Assembly (NCBI GenBank): GCA_001275005.1 | Contig: JWZX01001142.1 | Span: 1-20,840, forward strand | Reading direction: 5' to 3' | Source: Chrysochromulina tobinii | Taxonomy: Eukaryota; Haptophyta; Prymnesiales; Chrysochromulinaceae | DNA length: 20,840 bases | In this document: piece after piece, positions 1 through 10,000 of the stretch | Layout: each line of letters starts with the position of its first letter | How positions within the stretch are numbered: position 1 is the stretch's first letter | Made by a program: the position numbers and the translations under genes | Notes under the pieces: model-generated | Told to the model about the DNA's origin: nothing | Database searches by the model: none | What the model saw: the letters and a program-made list of their open reading frames with translations, nothing else

Positions 1-3000
1 AGGAGGAAGAGGATGACGAGGAGGAGGGGGAGGAGGAAGAGGAGGAGGAGGAGGAGGAGGAGGAGAAGGAGGAGAAGGAGGAGAAGAAGGAGAAGAAGGA
101 GAAGAAGAAGAAGAAGGAGAAGAAGGAGGACAAAGTTGAGCCTGGCCGGACAATCGTGCAAGAGGCCGGCGTGAAGAAGACGCAAAAGGGGAAGACGAGT
201 GAGACGGTCGCGAAAGGCGAGCCGGGGGAGGACGGGGCGATGCCCGTGCTGGTCACTCCCGAAGGCCTCTCGCCGACGGAGGCGTGGCTGCTCCGCTGGG
301 TGCGCGCCGTCGTGGCGCTCTATGAGGCCAGCTCGCAGGTGGAGCCGTACAAACTGCGGCTGAGGGAGAAGCAACGGCAGTTGGCGCGGCTGCAGCGCGA
401 CCAGGAGAGGTCCGTCGAGGAGAAGCATGAGGAGGCCCTCAAAGCCGCATCCGACCACGGCATCCCGAGCGACCTGTTCCCCGTCAATGAGCCGTGGAGC
501 CTCTTCCCTTGGTACGAGCAGCTCGGACCGCGCGCGGATGCAGAGGAGAGCCTCCGACTCGCCATCGGGTTGCGTGACCTCGAGAGGTTAGGCAAGTACC
601 TGCAGCTGGGCGCGGAGCGGGGGCTGCGCAAGCACAACTCAAGGATCTTCTACGAGGCGTCCGAGCTCGCGGACTTGCTCGAGGCCGAGGGAGTGGCGTC
701 GAAGCGATCTCGGGCTATAGGGCTCAACGACGATGTGCCGTCGGCGGATCCGGACTTGGCGGACGCCCAGCTAGCCCAGCTGGCGCGCTCGCCGGCCGCG
801 CCACCGCCGATTATGCGTGAGAAGACGGAGACGATCCGCCATCGGCTCAACGACGCTCTGTCGGCGTTCATCGAGGAGGTGGATACGAGCATCCTCGAGA
901 GGCCGCCCGTGCAGGAGCCGCTCGTGCGCCTGCTCACCAAGCGTGCTGAGCAGTGGGCGCGTCTCATTCACACGGGGCGCGACGCCGAGCGGCGCGACCT
1001 GATCCTAAGCATGGTGACCGACGCGGTCGGGCTCTCGTCGATGCAGACTGAGCAGAGCAAGGAGCAGGAGCAGGAGAAGGAGCAGGAGCAGGAGCAGGAG
1101 CGCGAGATCGAGATGGAGCGCTACGTGGACATGGCGTACCTGCGTGACAATGAGGAGCCCATGCGATGGGCCTTCTGTACGCTGGGCGAGGCGCGATCTC
1201 CCGGGCTCGTCGAAGCGAGCAGCGCCGCCGAGGCGAGCGTGCCCGTGCCGGCGCCCTTCAAAGACGGCAGCTTCTACGCGGCCTCGTCGTTCAAGCTGCA
1301 CGCGCGCACGCCGCTGCCCTTCCCACAGTACCTGTGCATGAGCCGTAACCACTTCAATCTCGAATGGGTGGGCGAGCGTCGGCTCAAGAATGCAGTCATG
1401 GTGCTCGAGTGGGTACCCTCCGTCTCGCAGCTCGCGCCGCTGCCCACGCGCAACGACAGCATGAGCGACGCGCAAAAGGCGCGGCTGCAGTCGGCGCTGC
1501 GCCTGCTCGACCTGGACTGCTCGGGCAGCTTCGATCGCGCCGAGCTGCGCGAGGTGCTGCGCTCTGCTGAGGACCTTCAGCTCTCCGAGGCGGAGCTCGA
1601 CGACCTGCTCGCCGAGCACGGCGAGGAGCTCTCCTACGACGTGCTGCACGACGTGCTCACGTCGGGTCGGTACCGGCGCACTGACAAGGGCCGTTACTTT
1701 GTGCTGCTCTCGCTCGCCGAGGCCGAGACGGTGCGAGCGATCATGCACATGCGCCAGGGGCGCGCGCTCGTCGAGGGCGCGGACGTCGCGCTCGCGCTGC
1801 GCTGCTTGCCGGCGGGCGACGCCGTCTTCGACGCGAGCGACAACTTCCCGATCCCGCCACGCTACCAAGCGAGCGTGAGCTACAATTGCTTCCGATTCAT
1901 CGACTCGACGATGCACTTCAAGCCGGATGAGCTCAACGTGCTGCTGAGGTCCATCCCGGCGAAGCCCGTCACGCGCCGCCTCTTCTTCGCGATGGTCGTC
2001 GCGTGCCGCCGGCGTCTTCGGAAGAATTGGGAGGCGACGCCGCTCGCGAAGCTCTTCACCCTCGAGGACGAGTGGTCGATGCTCAAGCTGCGCGCCCAGG
2101 TGGCGCGCACGCGCGAGGCCATCCGGAAGCGCGGCCTGCTGCTGCACGACGCGTTCCTCAAGTTCGACTACTCTCGCACGGGCATGCTCACGCTGGCGGA
2201 GGTGTACGGAGCCTTCGAGTGGCTGCGCATCCCTGTGGAGCCAGCGGAGGTCCTCTTTTTCGTGCGCTCGGTGAGCCGCGAAGACCACGTCACGTACAAC
2301 AACTTCATGGAGCTCCTCTGCCCGCCCGATGAGGAGGCGGCGAGTTTTGCACTCCTCGAGGGCGCTGCGGCCGAGGCCGATGGGGAGCTGCCCAGCACGG
2401 CGCTACCGGTCGATCCGTCGACGCCGGCGCTCGTGCGCCAGCTCAGCCGCGTCGCCCCCAAGGGGTCCGCCGTGCTCTCGGACCTGTCGCTGCAAATGGA
2501 CCTGGAGGAGGCGGAGGTGGAGAAGGAGTTCAAGCGGCAGCTCAAGCTGATCGAGATCGAACGGGAGGCGCGCCAGCGCGAGCAGGCGGTCATGGCGGAC
2601 TTCCACTGGCTGCGCTCCACGCGCAAGCCGGGCAAGCCGCCATACCTGGTGACGCGCCACAGCTGCTACTACGACTGCGCGCGCGGCAAGGAGGGGCACG
2701 CGGACGGGCTCCCGATTGGTCTCGAAGGGCGTGGCAAGGTGCGCTACGTGCGCCAGGGCGAGGCGCGCGTGCCCTGCCTGCGGCTGCCGCACCAGAGCTT
2801 CTTGGTCGCGCGCGTCCCCTTTAGCAAGAACGGTGGCGGCGACCACCTCAACCAATTCACAGTGACGATGCAGGTCAAGTTCACGGTGGAGCTGCCGAAG
2901 CACCTGACCTCGACCGCGGGCTTCGACACGTGGTCCAAGCTGCAGGAGGGTGATCTCCCTTCCCAGCTGCGGATCACCTCGCATCACGGAGGGTCGGGTC

Positions 3001-4759
3001 GGCTGGGCGCGCACGACTGCTACGGAGACGCGAGCAGCCCGCAGATCCGCCTTGATGAGTGGTTCACCATCTCGGCGAGCGTGGACACCGCGGCGGGCGT
3101 GATGCTCACCTACGTCGATGGTCGACTCGCGTCCACGGTCAAAGGCATCCCGGAGCTGTGCAAGGACGGCCAACATGCGATCAAGCGGCGGCTCGCGCTC
3201 TTTTGGACCAAAGAAGCTGATCAGTACTCGGACGCGTTCGTGTACGTGCGCTCGGTGGCCGTGCACGCGCTCGTGCTAGATAGCGAGCAGGTGCGCAAAG
3301 GAGCTCTCGCGCGCCTCGTGATTGCCTCCCTCACCATGATTGCCTCCCTCCTCAGGTGCGCAAGGAACATGAGGTGCTCCACAGCCTCCTGATCGAGGAC
3401 ACCATCGCCTCGACGCCGAGCTTTCTGCAGCCGACGCTCTCCGCCGCCCACGCCGATGCGCCGTTTGCGTCCACGACCGCCGTGCGCTCCCGTCTCAGTG
3501 CGATGGTGAAGCGGGGCCTCGAGGCGGGAACAGACCTCTGGGCCGCGCTGCAGGCGCGCGACCAGGCGGCCCTCAAGACCCTCGCGCAGAAGCTCGATGC
3601 TCCTCAGATCGAGATGTGCGCCAAGTGGCGTCTGCGCGACGCCGAGGGCATCGTGTGCCCTCGGGACGAGGCAGCCGCCCCCTTTGGCGAGACTCTCGCG
3701 CATGCATGCGCCTTCGCGGGCGCGATGGGCCTACCACTGCTCCAACGGCTCCTCGGTACGAGTGCGAAGGCGGACCTCGCGCGCCGTCGTGGCATCTCGA
3801 GCGGCTTCACGGTGCTGCACAGCGCCGTGGCGGGCGGTCACCTCGAGGCCTGCCGGCTGCTACTGGACGCCGGCGCCAAGGTGAACACGAGCAGCTCAAC
3901 ACGGCGCACAGCCCTCTGGACTGCATGCGTCAAGGGGCTCCACGACGTGGCACTGCTGTTGCTCGAGCGTGGCGCCGACCCATATGCCGCGCCGCAGGGC
4001 GCCGAATCGGCTGTCGATGCACTGCGGCGCATCGGCGGCAAGGCCGCGATGGCGCTGCACGCCGAGCTCACCAGCCGTAGCAATGGGCGCAGCTCGGCGC
4101 CGAGCTCGGGACCGAGCTTAGAGGGCTGTCCAGTGGCGTTGCCGGCGGCAGCGGCTAGGGACGGCGCCGGTCCGAAGCGTGGGGCTGCCGAATCTGCCGA
4201 ATCTGCCGATGCCGAGCTCAACGGAGAGGAGGGCGACGAGGGTGAGGAGGAGGAGGAGAGCGAGGAGGAGGAGGAGGAGGAGGCGGAGCGTGAGGCTCGA
4301 AAGGCCCTTGCTGCTGCCGCGCCCAAAGATATTCTCGTGCCCTCGCTCCATCCGCACCCGCTCGAGCCTTGCCATCAGCATCGATACTGTAACGTGCGTG
4401 GACCCGGGTGCAAATTCAGCCCGACGGCGTTCTCGTGCATCGAGTGCACGTGGGACGTGTGCCAGGTGTGCTTCGACCGCGCGCCGCGCGAGGGGATCGA
4501 GTCGGTCGTGTGTGCCGCCAAGGACAGCGTCGCCGACCTGCTGCACGAGATCTCACAAGCGACGCACGACCCGGATGAGGGCGATACAGGAGAGGACGAC
4601 GTGGGCGACGCGATGCTCGACGATGAGGACGGCGATGAGGACATGCTCCGCCTCTTCTCGGAGGCGCAGCGCCAGACTGCGAATGGCCGGCGCTCCGATG
4701 ACCACGGGAGAGGACGCCACGATTACGACACGGGAGATGACGACGATGAGGACTACTGA
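1..4759 (+). CDS. C-terminal part of a giant modular protein: EF-hands, ConA-like fold, ankyrin repeats, Cys-rich zinc finger (5' truncated)
   Basis: The reading frame is open from base 3, so the gene starts left of the window. Exons are 1-3290 and 3356-4759; the join is phase 0 and restores one frame. In order: a Glu/Lys tract (3-146), a predominantly helical region, an EQ-rich repeat (about 1055-1104), and the block 'MERYVDMAYLRDNEEP' followed by 'WVGERRLKNAVMVLEWVPS'. That block resembles the C-terminal part of very large protist proteins of the DUF3638/DUF3645 type (recalled, not searched). Two canonical EF-hand loops follow, DLDCSGSFDRAE at 1509-1544 and DYSRTGMLTLAE at 2166-2201, suggesting calcium binding. 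About 2840-3280 resembles a concanavalin-A/LamG-like sandwich. After the intron come about two to three ankyrin repeats (3790-4060), an acidic stretch, a Cys/His-rich finger resembling ZZ or C1 types (4360-4480), and an acidic tail ending DDDDEDY. A large cytosolic scaffold or ubiquitin-linked protein is plausible; no enzymatic motif lies in the visible part. Confidence 0.8.
3..146 (+). repeat. GAG/AAG purine tract encoding a Glu- then Lys-rich segment
   Basis: Almost pure purine sequence made of GAG, GAA and AAG codons. It is in frame with the downstream CDS and gives a run of mostly Glu changing to Glu/Lys. It is probably a charged flexible linker or single alpha-helix inside the giant protein. 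Such tracts are prone to slippage, so its length may vary between strains or be misassembled. Confidence 0.85.
1055..1104 (+). repeat. GAGCAG hexamer repeat encoding Glu-Gln (EQ) run
   Basis: Imperfect hexanucleotide repeat GAGCAG/GAGAAG inside the giant-protein CDS, translated as KEQEQEKEQEQEQE. It sits just before the 'MERYVDMAYLRDNEEP' block. A similar EQ/EK run is a feature I associate with large protist proteins of this architecture, so it is probably an old conserved linker rather than a random microsatellite. Confidence 0.75.
3291..3355 (+). other. 65-bp GT-AG intron with flanking direct repeat (introner-like)
   Basis: The donor reads GAGCAG|GTGCGC and the acceptor CTCCTCAG|GTGCGC. 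Removal joins Gln to Val in phase 0 and connects two long open frames; without it the frame stops at 3390-3392. The exon/intron junction 3288-3300 (CAGGTGCGCAAAG) is repeated at the intron/exon junction 3353-3365 with one mismatch. Inside, TGATTGCCTCCCTC occurs twice (3319-3332 and 3337-3350). The same TGATTGCCTC word fills the introns of the minus-strand coiled-coil gene near 18.9-19.1 kb. Confidence 0.85.
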
Positions 4760-4763
4760 GGGC

Positions 4764-4811
4764 GGTGAAGGTACAATCATGTACTCGTGGTGAAGTTACA
4801 ATCATGTACTC
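4764..4811 (+). repeat. 25-bp-period direct repeat just after the stop codon
   Basis: A 23-base unit beginning GGTGAAGGTACAATCATG (4764-4786) recurs at 4789-4811 with one change. It starts five bases after the stop codon of the giant protein, so it would lie in the 3' UTR. Each unit contains a small self-complementary element (GTAC-AATCAT-GTAC in the first). A role in 3'-end formation is possible but unsupported. Confidence 0.7.
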
Positions 4812-5355
4812 ATACGAGTAGAAGTGTAAGTTCGAGGACTGACTGTGGGGGGTCAAATGATGAGCTAGCTCTTTGCTCAAAACAACACGGTCGCAAAAGT
4901 ACCTACCCAGCCGCCTGCCGTACCGCGTACGCTCAAAAGTCAGCCGAACAATGCTGACGCTCTAGAACCTCCGCTCTATCCACTATCGGGTTCATGATCG
5001 GGTTATGCAAGTCGAAAAAAAGTGAAAACTGTCAAGACACATGCGACGAGGCGGACTGCAGAATCCTGAGATTTTTTCGCACATGAGGCAAGGGACAAGG
5101 AGATACATGTAGTTACTTGCTTGGGGGTTCGAGTCCGCCCCGGCATTGCATGCATGCGTCTTGAAAATCGGTAGAAGTTGAAGAGATGCGCGCTTGCTTT
5201 TCGTCGGCTGTTTTTTGAGCGCGTCGTCATGCGCATCGACGTCTACATATCTGCATTGCGTGTGCCGTGATTGGTGCCAATCAAGGCAAAAGTGCCGTGT
5301 GCTGCCCGAAAGGGGCTCGGTTGAGCCGACATAGCATCGCCGACTGGCGTGCACG
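4812..5355. other. Intergenic region, lower GC, no gene recognised
   Basis: About 540 bases between the giant-protein gene and the Fringe-like gene, clearly more AT-rich than the flanking coding DNA and with frequent stops in all frames. I see no convincing exon. It contains an exact match to the RNA polymerase III B-box consensus (GGTTCGAGTCC, 5126-5136) but no tRNA fold around it. It also holds a small perfect stem (GTCAGC/GCTGAC, about 4930-4950). It should include the 3' end of the left gene and the promoter of the right gene; no specific site could be identified. Confidence 0.5.
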
Positions 5356-6786
5356 ATGCGCCCACAGGGCCCGCAAGCCGCAAGACTTAGGTGCGCGGAG
5401 TCCTATCAACCAGAAAGGGGCACGCTTCCCGCAGCGATGCTGCAGCAGCCTCCCGAGGCGATATACCGCTATCAGCCGCCGGTGGCTGTGCGATGCCACG
5501 ACTCAATCTCAAAAGACGTGTGGGGACCGCTGGGTTCTGTAGCAGTACCTGAATACACCTCCAAGCTGCACTACTTCCAGGGTGTGGACGCATACTGCAG
5601 GCACTCTCGATTCGCTTCGTGGCCAACCTGCCCGCCGGCAGCCGCGCCGCTGAGCAAGGAGGACGTCTTCTTTGGTGTGCTCACGACAAGGAGGCTGCTC
5701 ACGTCACGGGCACGTGTGGCAAGCCGCACGTTGGCGCTCCAGGGTGCGCGGCACCGGATCTTTGCTGAGTTCCAGATGGCCGACAATGCAACAGGGTACG
5801 TCTCGGCGCTGCCCGAGTCGGCCAAGCTCGAGACTCCTGGCTCGCGCTCACCGTACATTGCCCAGAAGGTGCTTGAGATGCTTGTGGTCATGTACCGGAG
5901 CGGGCGCGGTGCGCGCTGGTGGGTGGTGTGCGACGACGACTCGTTTGTCTTCGTCGAGCGCCTCGTGCGCGTGCTCTCGATGCTCAATGCGAGCGAGCCG
6001 CTGCTCGTCGGCGGAGCCCGCGGGAGAGCACCCCTCTGCGGTAACGGGCTCTGCCACTATAAGAATTGGACAGAGCAGCACGGCCACCCGCCGATCGTCA
6101 AGCACCACGCAGGGGGGCCGGCGTACGTGCTCAGCGACGCGGCCATGCGTCGCGTGGTGCACGGCCTCCGGCACCAATTGTGCTTCGATGCTCCCTATGG
6201 GGACACGGCAGTCGGTGCGTGCGCTCGGGCAGTGGGGGTGCGACTGCTGCTGCTACCGGGAGGGTACGTGGTCAACAACGCCAACCGGCAGACACTTGAG
6301 TTCGAGAGCTTCAAAGGCCAGCTTGTCACTTACCATCGGCTCTCCCTGCGGCGCCGGCTTTGCTGGGCACGCTACGGCGAGTGCGATGCACGGTGCGCGT
6401 GCCCTTGCGAGTGCGGCTTGCAGCGATGCTCAGTGCCCGTCGATCCCAAAGTGAGGCAGCGGGTCGAGGCGCAGGGCCCGAAGCTCTGGCAAAACCTCTC
6501 GAAGAAGGAGAGGGGGGCGGCGATGCACGCGGCGCTGCACGTGGTCTGGAACTGCTCGGAGCACTTTGACTGCACGGCGGAGGACAACGAGTGGACGCCG
6601 GGCAGCAGCGGGGACGGCGAGCACGCGACGCCGGCGGCGACGTCGGAGAGCGCGGCAATGCGCACGTCCATGTGCGAGTTTGCACAGCCGCGCAAAGCGG
6701 GGACGGCTGCTCTCCTGCCGCATGCTCTGCCGCCGTCGCTAGGCTCGCCGAGCGAGGAGCAGAGGGTGATCCTCCACGCCAACTAG
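5356..6786 (+). CDS. Fringe-like (GT31-type) glycosyltransferase
   Basis: Single exon, 476 residues. The family is shown by three spaced motifs: the metal-binding DDD triad in WWVVCDDDSFVF (D193-D195), a Gly-rich acceptor-side motif AGGPAYVLS (about 252-260), and PYGDTAVGACARAVGV (280-295), the usual place of the E/D-D catalytic region. Members transfer a sugar from a UDP-sugar onto glycans or O-linked residues in the Golgi. Several NxS/T sites (NAT, NAS, NWT, NLS, NCS) and many Cys suggest a lumenal protein. An in-frame TAG at 5332 makes ATG 5356 the first Met; a later Met lies at 5437. No hydrophobic N-terminal anchor is visible, so either a 5' exon is missing from this model or the protein is soluble. 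The sugar and acceptor cannot be told from sequence. The C-terminal 60 or so residues are low complexity. Confidence 0.8.
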   Translation: MRPQGPQAARLRCAESYQPERGTLPAAMLQQPPEAIYRYQPPVAVRCHDSISKDVWGPLGSVAVPEYTSKLHYFQGVDAYCRHSRFASWPTCPPAAAPLSKEDVFFGVLTTRRLLTSRARVASRTLALQGARHRIFAEFQMADNATGYVSALPESAKLETPGSRSPYIAQKVLEMLVVMYRSGRGARWWVVCDDDSFVFVERLVRVLSMLNASEPLLVGGARGRAPLCGNGLCHYKNWTEQHGHPPIVKHHAGGPAYVLSDAAMRRVVHGLRHQLCFDAPYGDTAVGACARAVGVRLLLLPGGYVVNNANRQTLEFESFKGQLVTYHRLSLRRRLCWARYGECDARCACPCECGLQRCSVPVDPKVRQRVEAQGPKLWQNLSKKERGAAMHAALHVVWNCSEHFDCTAEDNEWTPGSSGDGEHATPAATSESAAMRTSMCEFAQPRKAGTAALLPHALPPSLGSPSEEQRVILHAN

Positions 6787-7012
6787 CTCGCGGCGCTGGC
6801 CAAGCCGCTGCACGCCGCGGCAGCTCGTTAAAGTGCGTCCGCCGGCTAGGTCACTGACGCGGCGACCTGCGTGATATCCTAAAGGAAAAGATGGCGACTT
6901 TTCGATATCTGTAACTCCAAGACCAACACTCATGCATGCATTTTGTCGGTTGTGGCCGAGAGCAACGTAAACGTCTAAAAAGTCTGGAGATTTGAGCGCA
7001 GCCTCACGGTTC

Positions 7013-10000
7013 ATGCTTATCGACGACATTTCTGCCTTGCGTCGATCGCTCGAGGAAAAAGAGGTTGCCCTCAACACCGTCCTCACCGAGCAGGAGCGTC
7101 GCTCGCTCGAGGAAAATGAACTCCACGCCGTTAGCGAGCGGGAGAGAGCGGCGGAGCTAGCCGCCAAGGTGACCCTTCTTGAGAGGCAATTGGCGCAGCA
7201 GACCGAGCAAATCGCGCACCTGCTCAGCGACCAAGTGCAGCAGTCGCCAATGGTGGCTGTGGCGATGGAGGCGGCGAGTGGGCTGTACTCGCTGTCGCCA
7301 GCCAATAGGCTGATCGCCCTGCTGGACCTATCCGAAATTTTGAACGATTGCACGCAAGAGGAGGGCACGGCGGTTGGGCGTGCACTGCGAGAGGGCGGTG
7401 CAGTGCGGCACCTGGCCATACTTCTCAACGATTTTAACGATGAGCACAGTATGCAGGCGATGCTCCTCTGCTTGGCCAATTTGTGCTCCGACTCGCTCGA
7501 CGCCTCGAGTTCCGAGACAAAGCGCGAGCTCCTGGCCGGTGACGTCGGCGAAGCTGTCGTTCGTTGCCTGCGCGTGCCGCCTTCGGACGGCTTGGCCGCC
7601 AGCTTGGTGCTCACATACGCCGCAGGTTTGTGTCTGAACGTGTCCAACGACTACCCGTGGTCAATGACGCTCCTTGCACTTGGTGCTCTCCACGATTTCC
7701 AAGCCCTGGTCAACAATGAGGACCTCCTAGTGGCGCACTATGCGAAGGGGACGCTCATCAACCTGCTCGCGCTCTTCCCCACAATTGCTGCGCTCGACGC
7801 CAGCTCGCCATCCTCGGGATTGCTGCCCGGAGCGGCGTCGACCGTACGACTCTCGGACGCCACAGCAGCCACACTCGAGGAGTCGCACGAGTACCGCTCC
7901 TTCACAGCGCAACGGCAGCAGAAGCTCGAACAGCAGCTGGCTCTGGGGTATGGCACCGGCGTCGAGATCATGCAAGTTGCCGACCCGCTGTCGACAAGGA
8001 GACGGGCATCACAGGCAGCGATCCTGACAGCGAACGGCCTCTCCGCCGTCGCCCCCACCACCGTCACCGCCGCCGCCGCCGCCACCGCCGCCTCTATCGT
8101 CCCTGCTACCGTCACCAGACTGCAGCAGGCCGACGACCCATCTGTCACAGCCGTGGCCCATGCAGCAGACACGGGCCAATCGTCTTCAAAGCTGGTACAG
8201 ACCGCCTCCCTCGCCACCTCCGCCGTCGCCTCCACCACCGCCTCCACCGCCATTGCCGCCCCCCTCGCCGCCGCCTCCGAGCCCACCACCATCACCGCCA
8301 CCTCCAAGCCCGCCGCCATCGCCACTGCCGTCATCCCCATCGCCGAGTCCGCCGCCTTCCCCGCCGCCCAGCTCGCCGCCTCGGTCCCCAACTCCGTCCC
8401 CGTCCCCGCCGCCGCCATCGCCTCCTCAGTCACTTCCATCGCCCTCACCACCACCCCCGTCACCGCCGTCCTCACCGCTCCCGCCGCCCTCGCCCCCGCC
8501 CTCACCTCCGACACCCAGCCCGCCGCCCTCACCTCCGCCGCCTTCCCCGCCGCCACCTCCGTCCCCACCGCCCTCGCCACCACCGCCGTCGCCTCTGCCC
8601 CCGCCACCACCGCCGTCGCCACCACCGCCCTCGCCACCACCGCCGTCGCCTCCACCATGGCCACCTCCGCCATTGCCGCCCCCCTCGCCGCCGCCTCCAA
8701 GCCCACCACCATCTCCACCACCTCCAAGCCTGCCGCCGTCGCCGCCGCTGCCATCTCCATCGCCGAGTCCGCTGTAGCCGAGGTAGGAGTGGAGGAGCAG
8801 CCAGTCAAGTTGGCCATGGAGGCGGAGGCAGCAAGGCGGGCCGCAAGCACCGATGCTGCTAAGCACCAAGCCGAGATGGAGCGCAAGAAGGCGGAAGATG
8901 AGAAGGCAGCAGCCGAGGCGGCGGCGGCCGAGGCGGCGGCGGCCAAGGCGGCGGCGGCCGAGGCGGCGGCGGCCGAGAAGGCGGCAGCCGAGAAGGCAGC
9001 GGCCGAGAAGGCGGCGGCCGAGAAGGAGGCGGCCGAGAAGGCGGCGGCCGAGAAGGCGGCGGTCGAAAGGGCCGCGGCCGAGGCGGCGGCGGCCGAGAAG
9101 GTAGCAGCCGAGAAGGCGGCGGCCGAGAAGGCGGCGGCCGAGAAGGCGGCCCTGACGTTGCAGTGCGCGTCGCGCTGCAAAGCGGCGCGTCGCGAAGCGG
9201 CAGCATTGAGAGCACATGTCGAAGCGGAGCACAAGAGGGCTGCTGCCGAGTGCAGGGCGGCCACGCGGATCCAGAAAATGTGTCGAGGCTGCATGGCTCG
9301 GTTCTACTATGAAGAAAGACGCGCCCTTCAGCAGGCCATGAACAAGGCTCACGCTGCGGCGGCCGAGGCACGGAAGAACAAAGTCGCGCAAGAGATGCAA
9401 ATGCTGGCTAGGAACCAGGCAGCAGCGGAGGGAAGGGCCGCCACGAAGTTGCAGGCGCATCATCGCGGCAAGGCCGATCGTGCCCGAGTCGACGCGATGC
9501 GCCTGCAGGCGGCGGAAGAGGCAGCCGCAAAGCATAAGGCGTCTACTACGCTGCAGGCCAACCAGAGGGGCAAGGTCGATCGCAAAATGCTCGCTGAGGA
9601 GCGCGTTGCAGCTGAGCACGCGTTGACTGATGCACTTCACTCGATTGCGGAGACCGTGGCTGAGCAGTGTGCTGCGGAGGAGGCTGCCAAGATTGCCGCA
9701 GAGAAGAAGGCACAGGCGAGGAAGAGGCTCAAGCAAATCCATGCGGGTGCTTTGTTCGGTGTCAAGGGCATGCAAGTCGGCAGGCAGGCTGCCGAAGTGC
9801 GTCGGCGAGAAGAAGAGGTTGTCAACTTGAGCGTAGATACCATCGCATCGCTGCTGGACTCGTGTATTGCTGACAAGGCTGAGGACGACCGACGCGAGGC
9901 AGCTCGACAGAAGCGAGAAGCCGAAGTTGTGGCGTTCGGGAGGGCCCGGGCGATGTTCCTCGTTGCGCAGATGCTCAAGGAGCGCGAGGACGAAATAAAG

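Noticed and set aside
1005-2288. 427-codon open frame on the minus strand, rich in Arg, His, Leu and Glu
   Set aside because: It lies antisense within a gene with clear EF-hand domains. Its composition is what GC-rich coding DNA produces on the opposite strand, and no domain is recognisable.
4935-4995. tRNA-like words on the minus strand (GTGGATAGAGCGGAGG...TTCTAGA)
   Set aside because: The D-arm-like word has no pairing partner, the anticodon stem does not form, and there is no acceptor stem. No tRNA can be supported.
5126-5136. Exact pol III B-box GGTTCGAGTCC as part of a tRNA gene
   Set aside because: The T-stem has a mismatch, and neither an acceptor stem nor a D-arm is found in the 70 bases upstream.
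7738-9294. 518-codon Ala-rich open frame on the minus strand
   Set aside because: It is the complement of the GCC/GGC repeats of the IQ-protein gene. Long open frames on both strands are expected from such triplet tracts.
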